The notes beneath the pieces are model-generated. The model saw only the letters and a program-made list of their open reading frames with translations. It searched no databases and was not told the DNA's origin. DNA of 64,000 nucleotides, taken from NCBI GenBank assembly GCA_014359475.1, contig JACIZI010000003.1:1-64000 (forward strand), in the 5' to 3' direction. The translations under genes were made by a program, and so were the position numbers. The stretch is from Marinobacter sp. (GTDB taxonomy: Bacteria; Pseudomonadota; Gammaproteobacteria; Pseudomonadales; Oleiphilaceae). This document shows, one piece after another, positions 56,752 to 64,000 of this stretch (its first letter is position 1; each line of letters begins with the position of its first letter).

Positions 56752-59367
56752 TCAGTCGGATGTCCGGACCCGCTTGATCGGCGAACCGTCACTGGCTGGT
56801 TTGATCCGGTAGCCGCGGAACCCGTAGCGGGGCTCGCCAAGGGCGCTGATGGTGGGCCGACGGAAGCTGGTGCTCAGTGACAGCTCCGGCAATGAGTCCC
56901 CATCAAACACCAGCGGCTCGGGCAACCCGTTCACGGGGTATTCGGCACAGGCCTCGCCATTCTCACAGATCAGACCGTTATTGTCTGTGTCGGTGCCCGC
57001 CACCAGAAAATACTTGCCCGGGGGGACATCATTGAACGCAAACCGGTACTGGCCGGCTTCCGCCTCAACCACCACCTGTTGTACGGTTTCCTGGCTGTCA
57101 CCGGTGGAAACCAGCAACACATAGTGTCGGCCGGCATTGCGGTCGTTCAGGGAATCACCGGTTTGCTGGATGACGGGGATGGTCAGGGTGCGCTCACTGC
57201 CGCTGCCGTCGTCATAAACGACCTGCACTTCTGCGCGCCGGGTTTGTCCATCGGCAAGACCCGAGGGATCCGCGGTAACCCTCAGCGAATCACCGCCGGG
57301 GCCCAGGGTCGCCTGTACCCAGCTCTGAGTTGCAGACACATCATCGTCAGTGAGGGTCACCGACAGATCGCCCTCGGAATATTTTACCAGCTCAACCGTC
57401 TGCCGTGTCAGAGCCCGGGTAAACTGAAGTACGGTGGGCTGGGCGGCAAGAATGACGCCTGGCACATTACCTTCCCGGGCGGCGCTGACGGCCTTGACCG
57501 CATCAATCAGTCCGTAACCGTATTCAGAGCGGTTGGGCGGTGTGGCCGTTAACTGTCCATCAACCAGATAGGTAAAGAATGCCTCAGGCCCGAATTCCCG
57601 ACCTGCATCCTCGGCCCCGGATTTCATCAGCGCATAGAGGGCGGAAACGTGAGGGGCGGCCATTGAAGTGCCCTGCAAACCGGCCCACGCCTCCCGGAAA
57701 TCGCCACCATCATCCAGGCCCCAGGTACTGACAATCAGATCCGAGCCTCCGGTGGAGGAATAGTCACCGCCCGGCGCGACCGCATCCACCGACACGCCCG
57801 TATTAGAATATGAGGCCCGGCGGCCGGAGCGGTCCACCGCGCCTACCCCGACGACATTGGGATAAGCCGCCGGATAGGTAGGCTCACCGGAGCCCTGGTT
57901 GCCCGCAGCAGCCACGACCAGCTTGCCTTCGGCCCGGGCACCATCCACCGCCTTTTTCAACTCTGTACTGTCGCCCAGCCCGCCAAGGCTCAGATTGATC
58001 ACGTCAATGTCGGGCTGACCGGATGCCCAGTTAATGGCATCGACCAGATCCGCAAGGCTTCCCTCGCCATTCCTGCCCAGCACCCGAATCGGGTAAAGAT
58101 CAACAGACGGTGCCACGCCAATTATCCCATCGTCATTATCGGTCGCTGCGATAATGCCTGCCACGTGGGTGCCGTGGAAATTGCTGCTGCGAGGCGTGCC
58201 GTCACCGGGATCGGCCGGATTCTGATCAGGGCCAGCATCAGAGTTCTGGTCATAATCCAGCTCGCCGGACACAAAATCCATAAACTCGCCAGGCACCAGC
58301 CTGACATTGGCATTCAGATCCGAGTGCCAGTTCTCTGCGGTACCCGGCGTGACGGTAAACAGCCCGGTATCCATCACCGCCACGCCCACCCCCTGCCCCA
58401 TCCCGGGTGCCAGCTGCCAGGCCAGGGGCAACTGGATGAGGGGCAGATTCCACTGCCGGTTGTACAGATCCTCACCTGCTTCCGGTGGCGGGGTTTGCTG
58501 GGCGTAATAGAGGTAGTTGGGCTCTGCATGGCGAACCCCGGGACGAGTCCGCAGGTCACGGATCCAGTCAAGGGTTGCCTGAGCGCCACTGGTGGCCGCG
58601 GCAGCGGTTGTCACACCGGAAGACGCCGAGGGCTGGCGCACGTGCCAGACTCCCTTACCCAGCGAACGGGCCGCCACACCGGAGGCAAACACCGATGCGG
58701 GGGATACCCTGCCTGCCCCGGGCTCCTCCATGACAACCACCGCTTCGCCGGGTCGGAAGGCAGGTTCGCTGTAGCGGAAGTTGGCGGCGGACACATTGCC
58801 GTCATTAACCAGCGCAATGACATACCGGAAAGGCGCACCGGACTCGGCGTAAAGCGTGATATTGTGGGGCTCCGGATCCGCGCCTGAAGCAACAGCGTTG
58901 AGGATAACACTGCCGAATCCGTTGACCGTCTGCTGCTCAGTCCGGCCATCCGATAATTCAACCTCGACACGTAGTCGGGGCGGGGATATATCGGGAAGAA
59001 ACCTGTCAGGTGCCCCGAAAAGCTGAACCACTATGCTATCCCCAGCGGACAGACTTGCGGCGTACTGGTCCTGTTCATCCCGGTAATACGCGAAATCATC
59101 CGCTGTGCCGGTGCTATAGGAACCACCGGAGCTGCTCAGGTAGCCCGCCGCGACGGCACCATCAGGCAGAGAAACCACCTCGGACACCGCTGTTCCGGCC
59201 AATATATCGTCCGCCGTATCCAGGTCGATCCGCGTGCGGCTTTCTATGGCGATGGTTCCGCCGATATCCGGCCCGCGACTGGCCGATGCTCTCGAATCGC
59301 TGTCACTGCAGCCGGACAACGCCAGAATCGTCGCACTGGCGAGAATGCTGGAATACTTGTTCAACAT
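56752..59367 (-). CDS. S8 (subtilisin-like) peptidase lipoprotein
   Basis: 871 residues. Signal peptide with lipobox ALSGC (Cys20). The N-terminal region (about 30-300) holds a pre-domain and a peptidase inhibitor-like segment (LDWIRDLRTRPGVRHAEPNY). The catalytic domain has the full triad: Asp333 in AVMDTGLF, His398 in NFHGTHVAG, Ser568 in GTSMAAPHVSAL, with oxyanion Asn490 in AAAGNQG. The C-terminal 250 residues look like one or two beta-sandwich domains. It is expected on the cell surface or in the periplasm. In operon with the PrcB-like lipoprotein. Confidence 0.92.
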   Translation of the reverse strand: MLNKYSSILASATILALSGCSDSDSRASASRGPDIGGTIAIESRTRIDLDTADDILAGTAVSEVVSLPDGAVAAGYLSSSGGSYSTGTADDFAYYRDEQDQYAASLSAGDSIVVQLFGAPDRFLPDISPPRLRVEVELSDGRTEQQTVNGFGSVILNAVASGADPEPHNITLYAESGAPFRYVIALVNDGNVSAANFRYSEPAFRPGEAVVVMEEPGAGRVSPASVFASGVAARSLGKGVWHVRQPSASSGVTTAAAATSGAQATLDWIRDLRTRPGVRHAEPNYLYYAQQTPPPEAGEDLYNRQWNLPLIQLPLAWQLAPGMGQGVGVAVMDTGLFTVTPGTAENWHSDLNANVRLVPGEFMDFVSGELDYDQNSDAGPDQNPADPGDGTPRSSNFHGTHVAGIIAATDNDDGIIGVAPSVDLYPIRVLGRNGEGSLADLVDAINWASGQPDIDVINLSLGGLGDSTELKKAVDGARAEGKLVVAAAGNQGSGEPTYPAAYPNVVGVGAVDRSGRRASYSNTGVSVDAVAPGGDYSSTGGSDLIVSTWGLDDGGDFREAWAGLQGTSMAAPHVSALYALMKSGAEDAGREFGPEAFFTYLVDGQLTATPPNRSEYGYGLIDAVKAVSAAREGNVPGVILAAQPTVLQFTRALTRQTVELVKYSEGDLSVTLTDDDVSATQSWVQATLGPGGDSLRVTADPSGLADGQTRRAEVQVVYDDGSGSERTLTIPVIQQTGDSLNDRNAGRHYVLLVSTGDSQETVQQVVVEAEAGQYRFAFNDVPPGKYFLVAGTDTDNNGLICENGEACAEYPVNGLPEPLVFDGDSLPELSLSTSFRRPTISALGEPRYGFRGYRIKPASDGSPIKRVRTSD

Positions 59368-59464
59368 AACCCGATGCTGCCCTCCGTTTCCCCGGACTGT
59401 TTTCCTGTACGTCAGAATACACCAGTATGGATGACAATATTCCGGGTTTCACGGCGCACCAGCA

Positions 59465-59491
59465 AAGAGGGCCGGATGAACCGGCCCTCTT
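59465..59491. terminator. Intrinsic terminator downstream of the calcium-repeat lipoprotein gene
   Basis: AAGAGGGCCGG (59465-59475), loop ATGAA, CCGGCCCTCTT (59481-59491). It lies 46 nt past the stop at 59537 on the minus strand and before the S8 gene, though the T-run is short. Confidence 0.7.
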
Positions 59492-59536
59492 GATGTGGCT
59501 GAACCTTCAGCCATCGATTATCTCACCCGAAAGCTG

Positions 59537-60625
59537 TCAGGGCTGAAGCTGCAGCGCCTCAGGACTCGCACACACAGCATTCACATCCAGTTGCGCATTC
59601 AATGCGAGGCCTTCCAGACTGATGGATACCTCGTTAAAGTCGCTATCCGTATCCGCCAGAATATAACCGACCTCCTCGTTGTCCAGCAGTCCGGTAAGGC
59701 CCGGAACAAAGAGGTTATCCTCTGCATAGACAAAGGTTTCCTGATCTACCCCGTTCAGCCTTGTCGTGACCATCACACGCGCCCTTCCGGACAGGCTCAG
59801 CAACCGGTCCTTGTTCGCCACGGCAACACCGATGAGGTTAGGTGCCTTGTAGGTCTGGAAGGACATCACCGTCAACGCCGGGCCCTCCATAAACCCGAGA
59901 CGCGCAGGCACCACGATCGATGCCGAGTTAAACAAATTCGCATCGACAACCTGCTCCGGATTCCTGACACACCCTCCGAGACACCAGAACGTGGTATCAC
60001 CCGTGGCACGGGCAGCGGGCATCAGTAACGGTTCGAACGGTGCATCAACCGCGGTACCGCATGCGTAAACCAAGTCCGGGTCAAATGCCGGATCGCACTG
60101 ATCGCCTACACCATCGCCATCCGAATCCTCCTGCCCTGGATTGGCGGTCGCGGGACAGTTGTCCAGAGCATCCTGGATGCCATCCCCATCACCATCCTGG
60201 TCAGTCGAGGCAGTATCACAGGCATCGCCAATCCCATCCTCATCCGAGTCCTCCTGTCCCTCGTTGAAGACTGCCGGGCAGTTATCGTCCATATCCCGGA
60301 TACCGTCACCGTCAGAGTCAGCGAATTCCTCACAACCTGAACTGTTATTCGGATCGGAAGGGCACTGATCCAGCGGGTTGTCAATTCCGTCACCGTCGAT
60401 ATCAGAATCGCAGGCATCGCCGACACCATCGCCATTAAGGTCCAATTGATCCGGATTCGGAGCCAGCGGACAGTTATCGTCTTTATTGATAACATCGTCT
60501 TCGTCAAAATCCTGTGAACCCACATCGCCAGACTCCTCCGGTGAGTTCCCCGGGCTACACCCCGCCAGAGAAAACAGCACCGTGAGCAATAATGCCAATG
60601 GCCAGTGACAGGCTTTAAGGTTCAT
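59537..60625 (-). CDS. Thrombospondin type 3 repeat lipoprotein
   Basis: 362 residues. Lipobox SLAGC (Cys23). Residues about 38-185 contain four thrombospondin type 3 repeats of the form DxDxDGxxDxxDNCP, with paired cysteines, that bind calcium. The C-terminal 170 residues form a beta-rich domain with cysteines (FWCLGGC). It is a surface lipoprotein of unknown function, preceded by AAAGGA. It stands between the S8 protease and the C39 cassette. Confidence 0.88.
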   Translation of the reverse strand: MNLKACHWPLALLLTVLFSLAGCSPGNSPEESGDVGSQDFDEDDVINKDDNCPLAPNPDQLDLNGDGVGDACDSDIDGDGIDNPLDQCPSDPNNSSGCEEFADSDGDGIRDMDDNCPAVFNEGQEDSDEDGIGDACDTASTDQDGDGDGIQDALDNCPATANPGQEDSDGDGVGDQCDPAFDPDLVYACGTAVDAPFEPLLMPAARATGDTTFWCLGGCVRNPEQVVDANLFNSASIVVPARLGFMEGPALTVMSFQTYKAPNLIGVAVANKDRLLSLSGRARVMVTTRLNGVDQETFVYAEDNLFVPGLTGLLDNEEVGYILADTDSDFNEVSISLEGLALNAQLDVNAVCASPEALQLQP

Positions 60626-61087
60626 AACTCAAGATCCTTTTGGATTTCAGCAGGAAGCAAAATGAAATTACTTGGTTCGCTGAGATAACAGTTGGATTTA
60701 GCCTTCCGAGCGCAGGTCGAAGAAGTCTTCGTCATGGGAATCCCATGTTTCAGCCGACCAGTGACACCAGGCACGACGATGGCCTGCCCGCCAAACTCGC
60801 TCGAGAAGCTATTGTTTGCATCATCCCATGGAATACCAGCGCGCCAGGACAAGCCTTGCAAATACGCCTTTTGCTCGTAAGGTTTGGCACTTATGCCACA
60901 GCCATTACGGTTAGCCTGCATTATCGGACAAAAAGGCACCACGTTGCCTTGGCACGGTTCACATTTACCCGTGTCAAATTGGCCTGTTCAAGGTTCGGAA
61001 ATTTGCTTTTTATGATACACCGGCATGGCCCAACGCATGCTGTTTTTGCCTGTGCACACTCGACGCATCTGGTTTAAGGGTGGGAGA
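60626..61087. other. 462-nt stretch without a supported gene
   Basis: It lies between the calcium-repeat lipoprotein and the C39 peptidase gene, both leftward. ORFs of 106 and 145 codons cross it on opposite strands, but neither shows a recognisable domain and their codon use is irregular. It probably holds the lipoprotein promoter and possibly an eroded gene. It looks slightly more AT-rich than the core regions. No repeat or hairpin stands out. Confidence 0.5.
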
Positions 61088-61756
61088 CTAAGGTGCACCA
61101 CGAAATATTTGCTGTTTTACAGCTTGCGCCGTTTGCCGCCTTGGCTGGTTCGTGAAAAAGTCATCCGCACCCTGAACTTCCTGGTCTGCCGGGATGATGG
61201 CCAGAATCTTGCCTTTTAACGTGCTATCGTCCCGGGTTTCCCATGCCTCAAGAAACTGATGCTTACTATAGGTCCGGTTACCCAGGGAGGGGTCGGCCAT
61301 CCAGACTGTATCGCTGTTAACCCCTCGTATTACAGAGAAGTGATCCGTCTTGCGATGCTTGGTGTAAACGACGACGGGAACTTTCAGTTTGGTTAGTTGC
61401 TCAAATGAGGCGGCATACCCGACTCCGCGGAAGCCTAACTTTGCCAGGGCGCCGGCCATGTCCTCAAAGGAGGCCCTCATATTGCCATTGTCAATAAGAT
61501 CCAGTATTTCCGCTTCTGTTACAGACCGGCCATAATACCCATTGAGAATCGTTGCGATCGAAGCAGCACCACAGGAGTAATCCAGATCCTGCTTGACAAC
61601 CCCGGCATCTCTCAGGGTTTTCCAGCTCGTCACGGGGATGGCACCACTTAAGTTGTTATCGTTTGAAACATAGGCATACTCCGCAGCCTTGACAGAGCCT
61701 ACGGTCAATATCGTTAAGGAAAGTATCAGCAGGTATGTTTGAGAGAGTTTAGGCAT
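61088..61756 (-). CDS. Exported stand-alone C39 family peptidase
   Basis: 222 residues from ATG 61756 (MPKLSQTYLLILSLTILTVG), a signal peptide with cleavage near VKA. Papain-fold C39 signature: Gln56, Cys62 in QDLDYSCGAASIATIL, His139 in KTDHFSVIRGV, Asp155 in VWMADPSLGN. C39 domains normally sit at the N-terminus of ABC transporters and cut GG/GA leaders; here the domain is alone and exported, as in FapD of the Pseudomonas amyloid system. It follows the precursor gene, which has such a motif, after 187 nt. Confidence 0.9.
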   Translation of the reverse strand: MPKLSQTYLLILSLTILTVGSVKAAEYAYVSNDNNLSGAIPVTSWKTLRDAGVVKQDLDYSCGAASIATILNGYYGRSVTEAEILDLIDNGNMRASFEDMAGALAKLGFRGVGYAASFEQLTKLKVPVVVYTKHRKTDHFSVIRGVNSDTVWMADPSLGNRTYSKHQFLEAWETRDDSTLKGKILAIIPADQEVQGADDFFTNQPRRQTAQAVKQQIFRGAP

Positions 61757-61887
61757 GATGCGCTTGTGCCTGAGTAGTCGTGGATGTCGCAACGTCTGGC
61801 CGCTGCGGGCATTACTGCAGCCCTGTTGAAAGAATCGATGCATGTTTCCCGGCCTGGTTACGGCGGAACACTGATTCCCTGGCCAGA

Positions 61888-61920
61888 TTCGCCTCTGCCC
61901 ATACGACAGGCAGAGGCGAA
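61888..61920 (-). promoter_or_regulatory. Stable hairpin between precursor and C39 genes
   Basis: TTCGCCTCTGCC (61888-61899) and GGCAGAGGCGAA (61909-61920) make a perfect 12-bp stem with a 9-nt loop, 24 nt past the precursor stop. There is no T-run, so it would act as a 3' stabiliser or attenuator that leaves less message for the peptidase than for its substrate. Confidence 0.7.
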
Positions 61921-61943
61921 TACTAACTTGCGGTCAGCTTACT

Positions 61944-62324
61944 TCAGTTGCTGGGACTGATGAAGTTGGCGGTCAGGAACAAACGGTCACTGACGTAAGT
62001 CCGAATGGCTTCCTTTTGTGAGGAATAGAAGTCGCGACGCATGTCACGCCTGGCCTGGGCGTAGTCGTGAATATTCGAAAGCTTTTCACGGGTGGTCTCG
62101 ATGCGGTCAGACACCTTTCCGATGATAGATCCCACAATGCCGAAATTAAGGAACGCGCCTTCGGTTTCCATCATCTCCTGCTCGGACAACGGTGCCAGCT
62201 CCATTGCCTGGCTGTTGTCCGCGCTGAAGATCAGGCTGGCGTCGACCGAATGGGAATCATCGGCTGCGAATGCAGACGTAGACATAACACCGCTTACCAG
62301 TGTTGCTATCACTAATTTTTTCAT
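61944..62324 (-). CDS. Sec-exported precursor with internal double-glycine (GA) leader motif
   Basis: 126 residues from ATG 62324 (MKKLVIATLVSGVMSTSAFA, a clear Sec signal). After a short acidic spacer comes LSEQEMMETEGA at 46-57. With Ala57 as -1 this has Leu at -12, Ser at -11, Glu at -8, Met at -7 and Gly at -2, the pattern of bacteriocin leaders cut by C39 peptidases; -4 is Thr rather than a hydrophobic residue. The released part (58-126) starts with a hydrophobic, Gly-spaced stretch FLNFGIVGSIIGKVSD, then a charged helical region. It has no cysteines after the cut. Function: peptide, fibre subunit or surface protein; unknown. Confidence 0.8.
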   Translation of the reverse strand: MKKLVIATLVSGVMSTSAFAADDSHSVDASLIFSADNSQAMELAPLSEQEMMETEGAFLNFGIVGSIIGKVSDRIETTREKLSNIHDYAQARRDMRRDFYSSQKEAIRTYVSDRLFLTANFISPSN

Positions 62325-62359
62325 TTCTTTTCTCCACACAGGTTATTGGGAGCTCTTGG

Positions 62360-63241
62360 TTAAATGGCATAAAGCCAATTAAATCTCAGGCTGGCTCCAC
62401 TTTGGCCTGAGACATTCGCCGAAAAGGAAACATTAAGCGTGTTTCCCTTCGATACCCCGTATCCCAGACCGAGCGTCAAATCTGTGCTGGTCCGGTCAAA
62501 TCCCTGTGGCTCATCATCAAGGTAGCCCGCCTCGAGAAAAGTCCATTTAAAGCCCGACGTCAGTGTCACGCGGTCGTTAACAGCGAATGCCACTGAGGGA
62601 GTCAGAAAAAAAAGATTGCCCGGTTCATAGCTGGCCTCGCCATCGTCCCGTTCCTGGTTCCACTGGAAAGAGCCGGTGACGGAAAGCACTACCGGATCAA
62701 TGGCCCGGTAGGTGGTCAGACCCAGGGCCCATGATTTGCCGGAATCGCTGCCCTGCTGATATTTTTCGTACGCGGCGCCCTCAATAAAGCCAAGCAGCGC
62801 CGGAGTCTTGCCGTCCCTGGAAAATTGGTGATTCAGGCCCACCCAGGAGCTCAAAAAACGATTTTCCGTATCCTTGAAGTTTCCGCTAAGATCGCCATAT
62901 CGTTCATTGCGATACAGGTAGCTGGCACGAACATAAATCTCGGTATCACGCGTCACCCCACGCCTGAGGCCCAGGGTCCCAATAAACGCATCCGTATTAC
63001 TTTCAAACTCCCCGAACCGGGTAGGCAGTAAAACAAAAGACGCATCACCCGTGGGGACAATAATAGCATCACCTGTCGACAGGCGCTGACTTTGATCGTT
63101 CACGTAGGTGACGGACATATCCAGCTGGGTTCTGCCCTCCTCAGCGATAAGGTCTTCAATCGTCAAAGGGAGCTCAGCGGCCGCGGCGGGCGAGACCAGA
63201 AGGAGGGTGGCAGTAATGTAAAGATTGCGCAGTCCATTCAC
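62360..63241 (-). CDS. Outer-membrane beta-barrel protein, transporter-like
   Basis: 293 residues from GTG 63241 (VNGLRNLYITATLLLVSPAA, signal peptide ending AAA|ELP); the ORF extends upstream to 63343 but those residues are not signal-like. After cleavage there is a short N-terminal segment (LTIEDLIAEEGRTQLDMS) and alternating beta strands throughout, as in outer-membrane exporters and amyloid-secretion barrels such as FapF. The last residues, FNWLYAI, are not the classic terminal aromatic. It is 35 nt ahead of the precursor gene, so it is probably co-expressed and may export or anchor the product. Confidence 0.75.
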   Translation of the reverse strand: MNGLRNLYITATLLLVSPAAAAELPLTIEDLIAEEGRTQLDMSVTYVNDQSQRLSTGDAIIVPTGDASFVLLPTRFGEFESNTDAFIGTLGLRRGVTRDTEIYVRASYLYRNERYGDLSGNFKDTENRFLSSWVGLNHQFSRDGKTPALLGFIEGAAYEKYQQGSDSGKSWALGLTTYRAIDPVVLSVTGSFQWNQERDDGEASYEPGNLFFLTPSVAFAVNDRVTLTSGFKWTFLEAGYLDDEPQGFDRTSTDLTLGLGYGVSKGNTLNVSFSANVSGQSGASLRFNWLYAI

Positions 63242-63257
63242 GTTGCAGTCAAATCCT

Positions 63258-63350
63258 TTAACAGCTTTGGAGAACACTTTGATGCCTGCTCCATCGGGCG
63301 ATGAAGCAAGAGCAACCGTAACCCACTTCCAAGGCATCGTCAATAAACAT
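63258..63350 (-). CDS. Possible 30-residue leader ORF ahead of the barrel gene
   Basis: ATG 63350 to TAA 63258 encodes 30 residues beginning MFIDDALEVGYGCSCFIARW. A very strong Shine-Dalgarno, AAGGAGG (63359-63365 on the complement), lies 8 nt ahead. Another ATG at 63354 gives only MNVY. The stop is 16 nt before the barrel GTG, which itself has only AAAGGA at a long spacing, so translation may be coupled. It has three cysteines and no clear domain. It could be a chance ORF, but the ribosome site argues for translation here. Confidence 0.4.
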   Translation of the reverse strand: MFIDDALEVGYGCSCFIARWSRHQSVLQSC

Positions 63351-63451
63351 TCATCCCCCCTCCTTTTTTACCACGACGACCTCACACTTCAAGCAGTGGC
63401 CCGGCTTTCCAGGAAGTTCAACAGGATGGACTTGCCCCTCAACGCCCCACA

Positions 63452-63490
63452 AAAAAACCGACAGCGGGCGTCTCCCCGGTGTCGGTTTCT
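63452..63490. terminator. Intrinsic terminator downstream of the TRAP permease gene
   Basis: AAACCGACA (63456-63464) and TGTCGGTTT (63481-63489), with a 16-nt loop and a run of seven A (63452-63458) on the plus strand. On the minus strand this is a hairpin followed by TTTTTTT, 24 nt past the permease stop. Confidence 0.88.
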
Positions 63491-63513
63491 GGTATTGACG
63501 AGGGCATTCCTTC

Positions 63514-64000
63514 CTACAGGGCGTAGAACAACATCGGTATGAAGCCGGTCGCCAGCAGCGTGGGAATCATCACCAGAAGCGGCAGCAGCAACCGCTCATA
63601 ACGGTGCCAGATGCTACCGCTACGCTCGGCCGCCAGAACTTCCTCCTCTCCGACAACTTGCCGTGTCAGCAGGTGGTTAAGGGCCACCGGCGGGCTGAGG
63701 TAACCAAGCTCGAAGGCGACCAGGCAAACCACCCAGAAGTGAACCGGATCGATGCCGATCTGCATGGCCGGCTGGGCCACGGTTGCCGAGACCAGTACTA
63801 CCGCACCAAACGGATCCATGACCATACCAATCAGGGTCAGCATCACGACGATGATCGCCATCGCTACCCAGGGACTGGTCAGATCCTCCGGGAACAACTC
63901 TGTAACAATATCAGAGCGCTCCAGGATACCGCCGAGACAGAGGGTGAAGCCGATCAGCCCCAGCAAGGCACCGATGTGCACCGCGGAATCGCTCGCCGCA
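63514..64000 (-). CDS. TRAP transporter large permease, DctM-like (partial)
   Basis: The C-terminal 161 residues of a large membrane protein; the reading frame stays open to the window edge, so the 5' end lies outside. Hydrophobic helices alternate with loops (MAIIVVMLTLIGMVMDPFGAV; VVCLVAFELGYLSPPVAL), with the conserved IGYLSPPVGLN-like motif and DP-x-H-FW of DctM family permeases. It works with DctQ and a periplasmic binding protein to import carboxylates or similar solutes. The substrate is unknown. Confidence 0.85.
   Translation of the reverse strand, partial: AASDSAVHIGALLGLIGFTLCLGGILERSDIVTELFPEDLTSPWVAMAIIVVMLTLIGMVMDPFGAVVLVSATVAQPAMQIGIDPVHFWVVCLVAFELGYLSPPVALNHLLTRQVVGEEEVLAAERSGSIWHRYERLLLPLLVMIPTLLATGFIPMLFYAL

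Noticed and set aside
60622-60942. Minus-strand frame of 106 codons ending in a 4-nt ATGA overlap with the calcium-repeat lipoprotein start
   Set aside because: The overlap is suggestive, but it needs a GTG start, has no clear ribosome site and no recognisable domain; kept only as an unexplained stretch.
60640-61077. Plus-strand frame of 145 codons in the gap before the C39 gene, considered as a transposase remnant
   Set aside because: No DDE or HUH motif, no terminal repeats and no support for the reading frame.

Overview
The window is GC-rich, densely packed bacterial chromosome. It most likely comes from a marine gammaproteobacterium close to Marinobacter. That placement is inferred from remembered gene order: purA-hisZ-hflC-hflK-hflX-hfq-miaA-mutL-amiB-tsaE-nnr, then orn/rsgA/motAB/psd/fimW/fimX/serB/parC, the arrangement of Pseudomonas and its marine relatives. 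I saw no rRNA, tRNA, CRISPR array, complete insertion sequence or prophage.

Layout. (1) 1-1289: palindromic repeats around a ybeL-type zinc-ribbon gene. (2) 1290-6648: leuS-lptE-holA, a small coiled-coil protein and an endonuclease-I-like exported protein. (3) 6717-10519: two paralogous acyl-CoA dehydrogenases; the second has a PsrA-like operator over its promoter. (4) 10762-14029: the biotin operon bioB-bioF-bioD, read leftward, with a BirA-like operator over a good sigma70 promoter inside the start of divergent comF. (5) 14833-19636: an FAD oxidoreductase, then srkA, cmoA and cmoB with two small membrane proteins. (6) 19703-32726: purA, hisZ, hflCK, hflX, hfq, miaA, mutL, amiB, tsaE, nnr. 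(7) 32853-41144: queG, orn, rsgA, motAB, psd, and the EF-P set efp/epmA/epmB. (8) 41363-49146: FimW-like PilZ protein, FimX-like degenerate GGDEF-EAL protein, serB, parC. (9) 49364-56164: a chemoreceptor, a YceI/cytochrome b561 pair, an EAL phosphodiesterase preceded by a tiny ORF, and parE. (10) 56249-63350: an accessory envelope/secretion region. (11) 63514-64000: the 3' part of a TRAP-transporter large permease, cut by the window edge.

How the genes work together. Most of the window is housekeeping: translation and tRNA modification (leuS, cmoAB, miaA, tsaE, queG, efp/epmAB, rsgA, hfq), cofactors (bio, nnr), replication, repair and topology (holA, mutL, parC, parE) and envelope (lptE, amiB, psd). 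A second theme is motility and cyclic-di-GMP: motAB, orn, FimW, FimX, an EAL protein and a chemoreceptor.

The most interesting part is 61088-63350. Three leftward genes encode an outer-membrane barrel-like protein, a Sec-exported 126-residue protein with a bacteriocin-type GA leader motif in its middle, and a stand-alone exported C39 peptidase, the family that cuts such motifs. I infer an exported-precursor maturation system in which the C39 cut is made after Sec export. Next to it are a subtilisin-like lipoprotein paired with a PrcB-like lipoprotein, and a calcium-binding-repeat lipoprotein. A second discovery is a family of three structured intergenic repeats that share a core and hairpin but have unrelated, perfectly paired outer arms.
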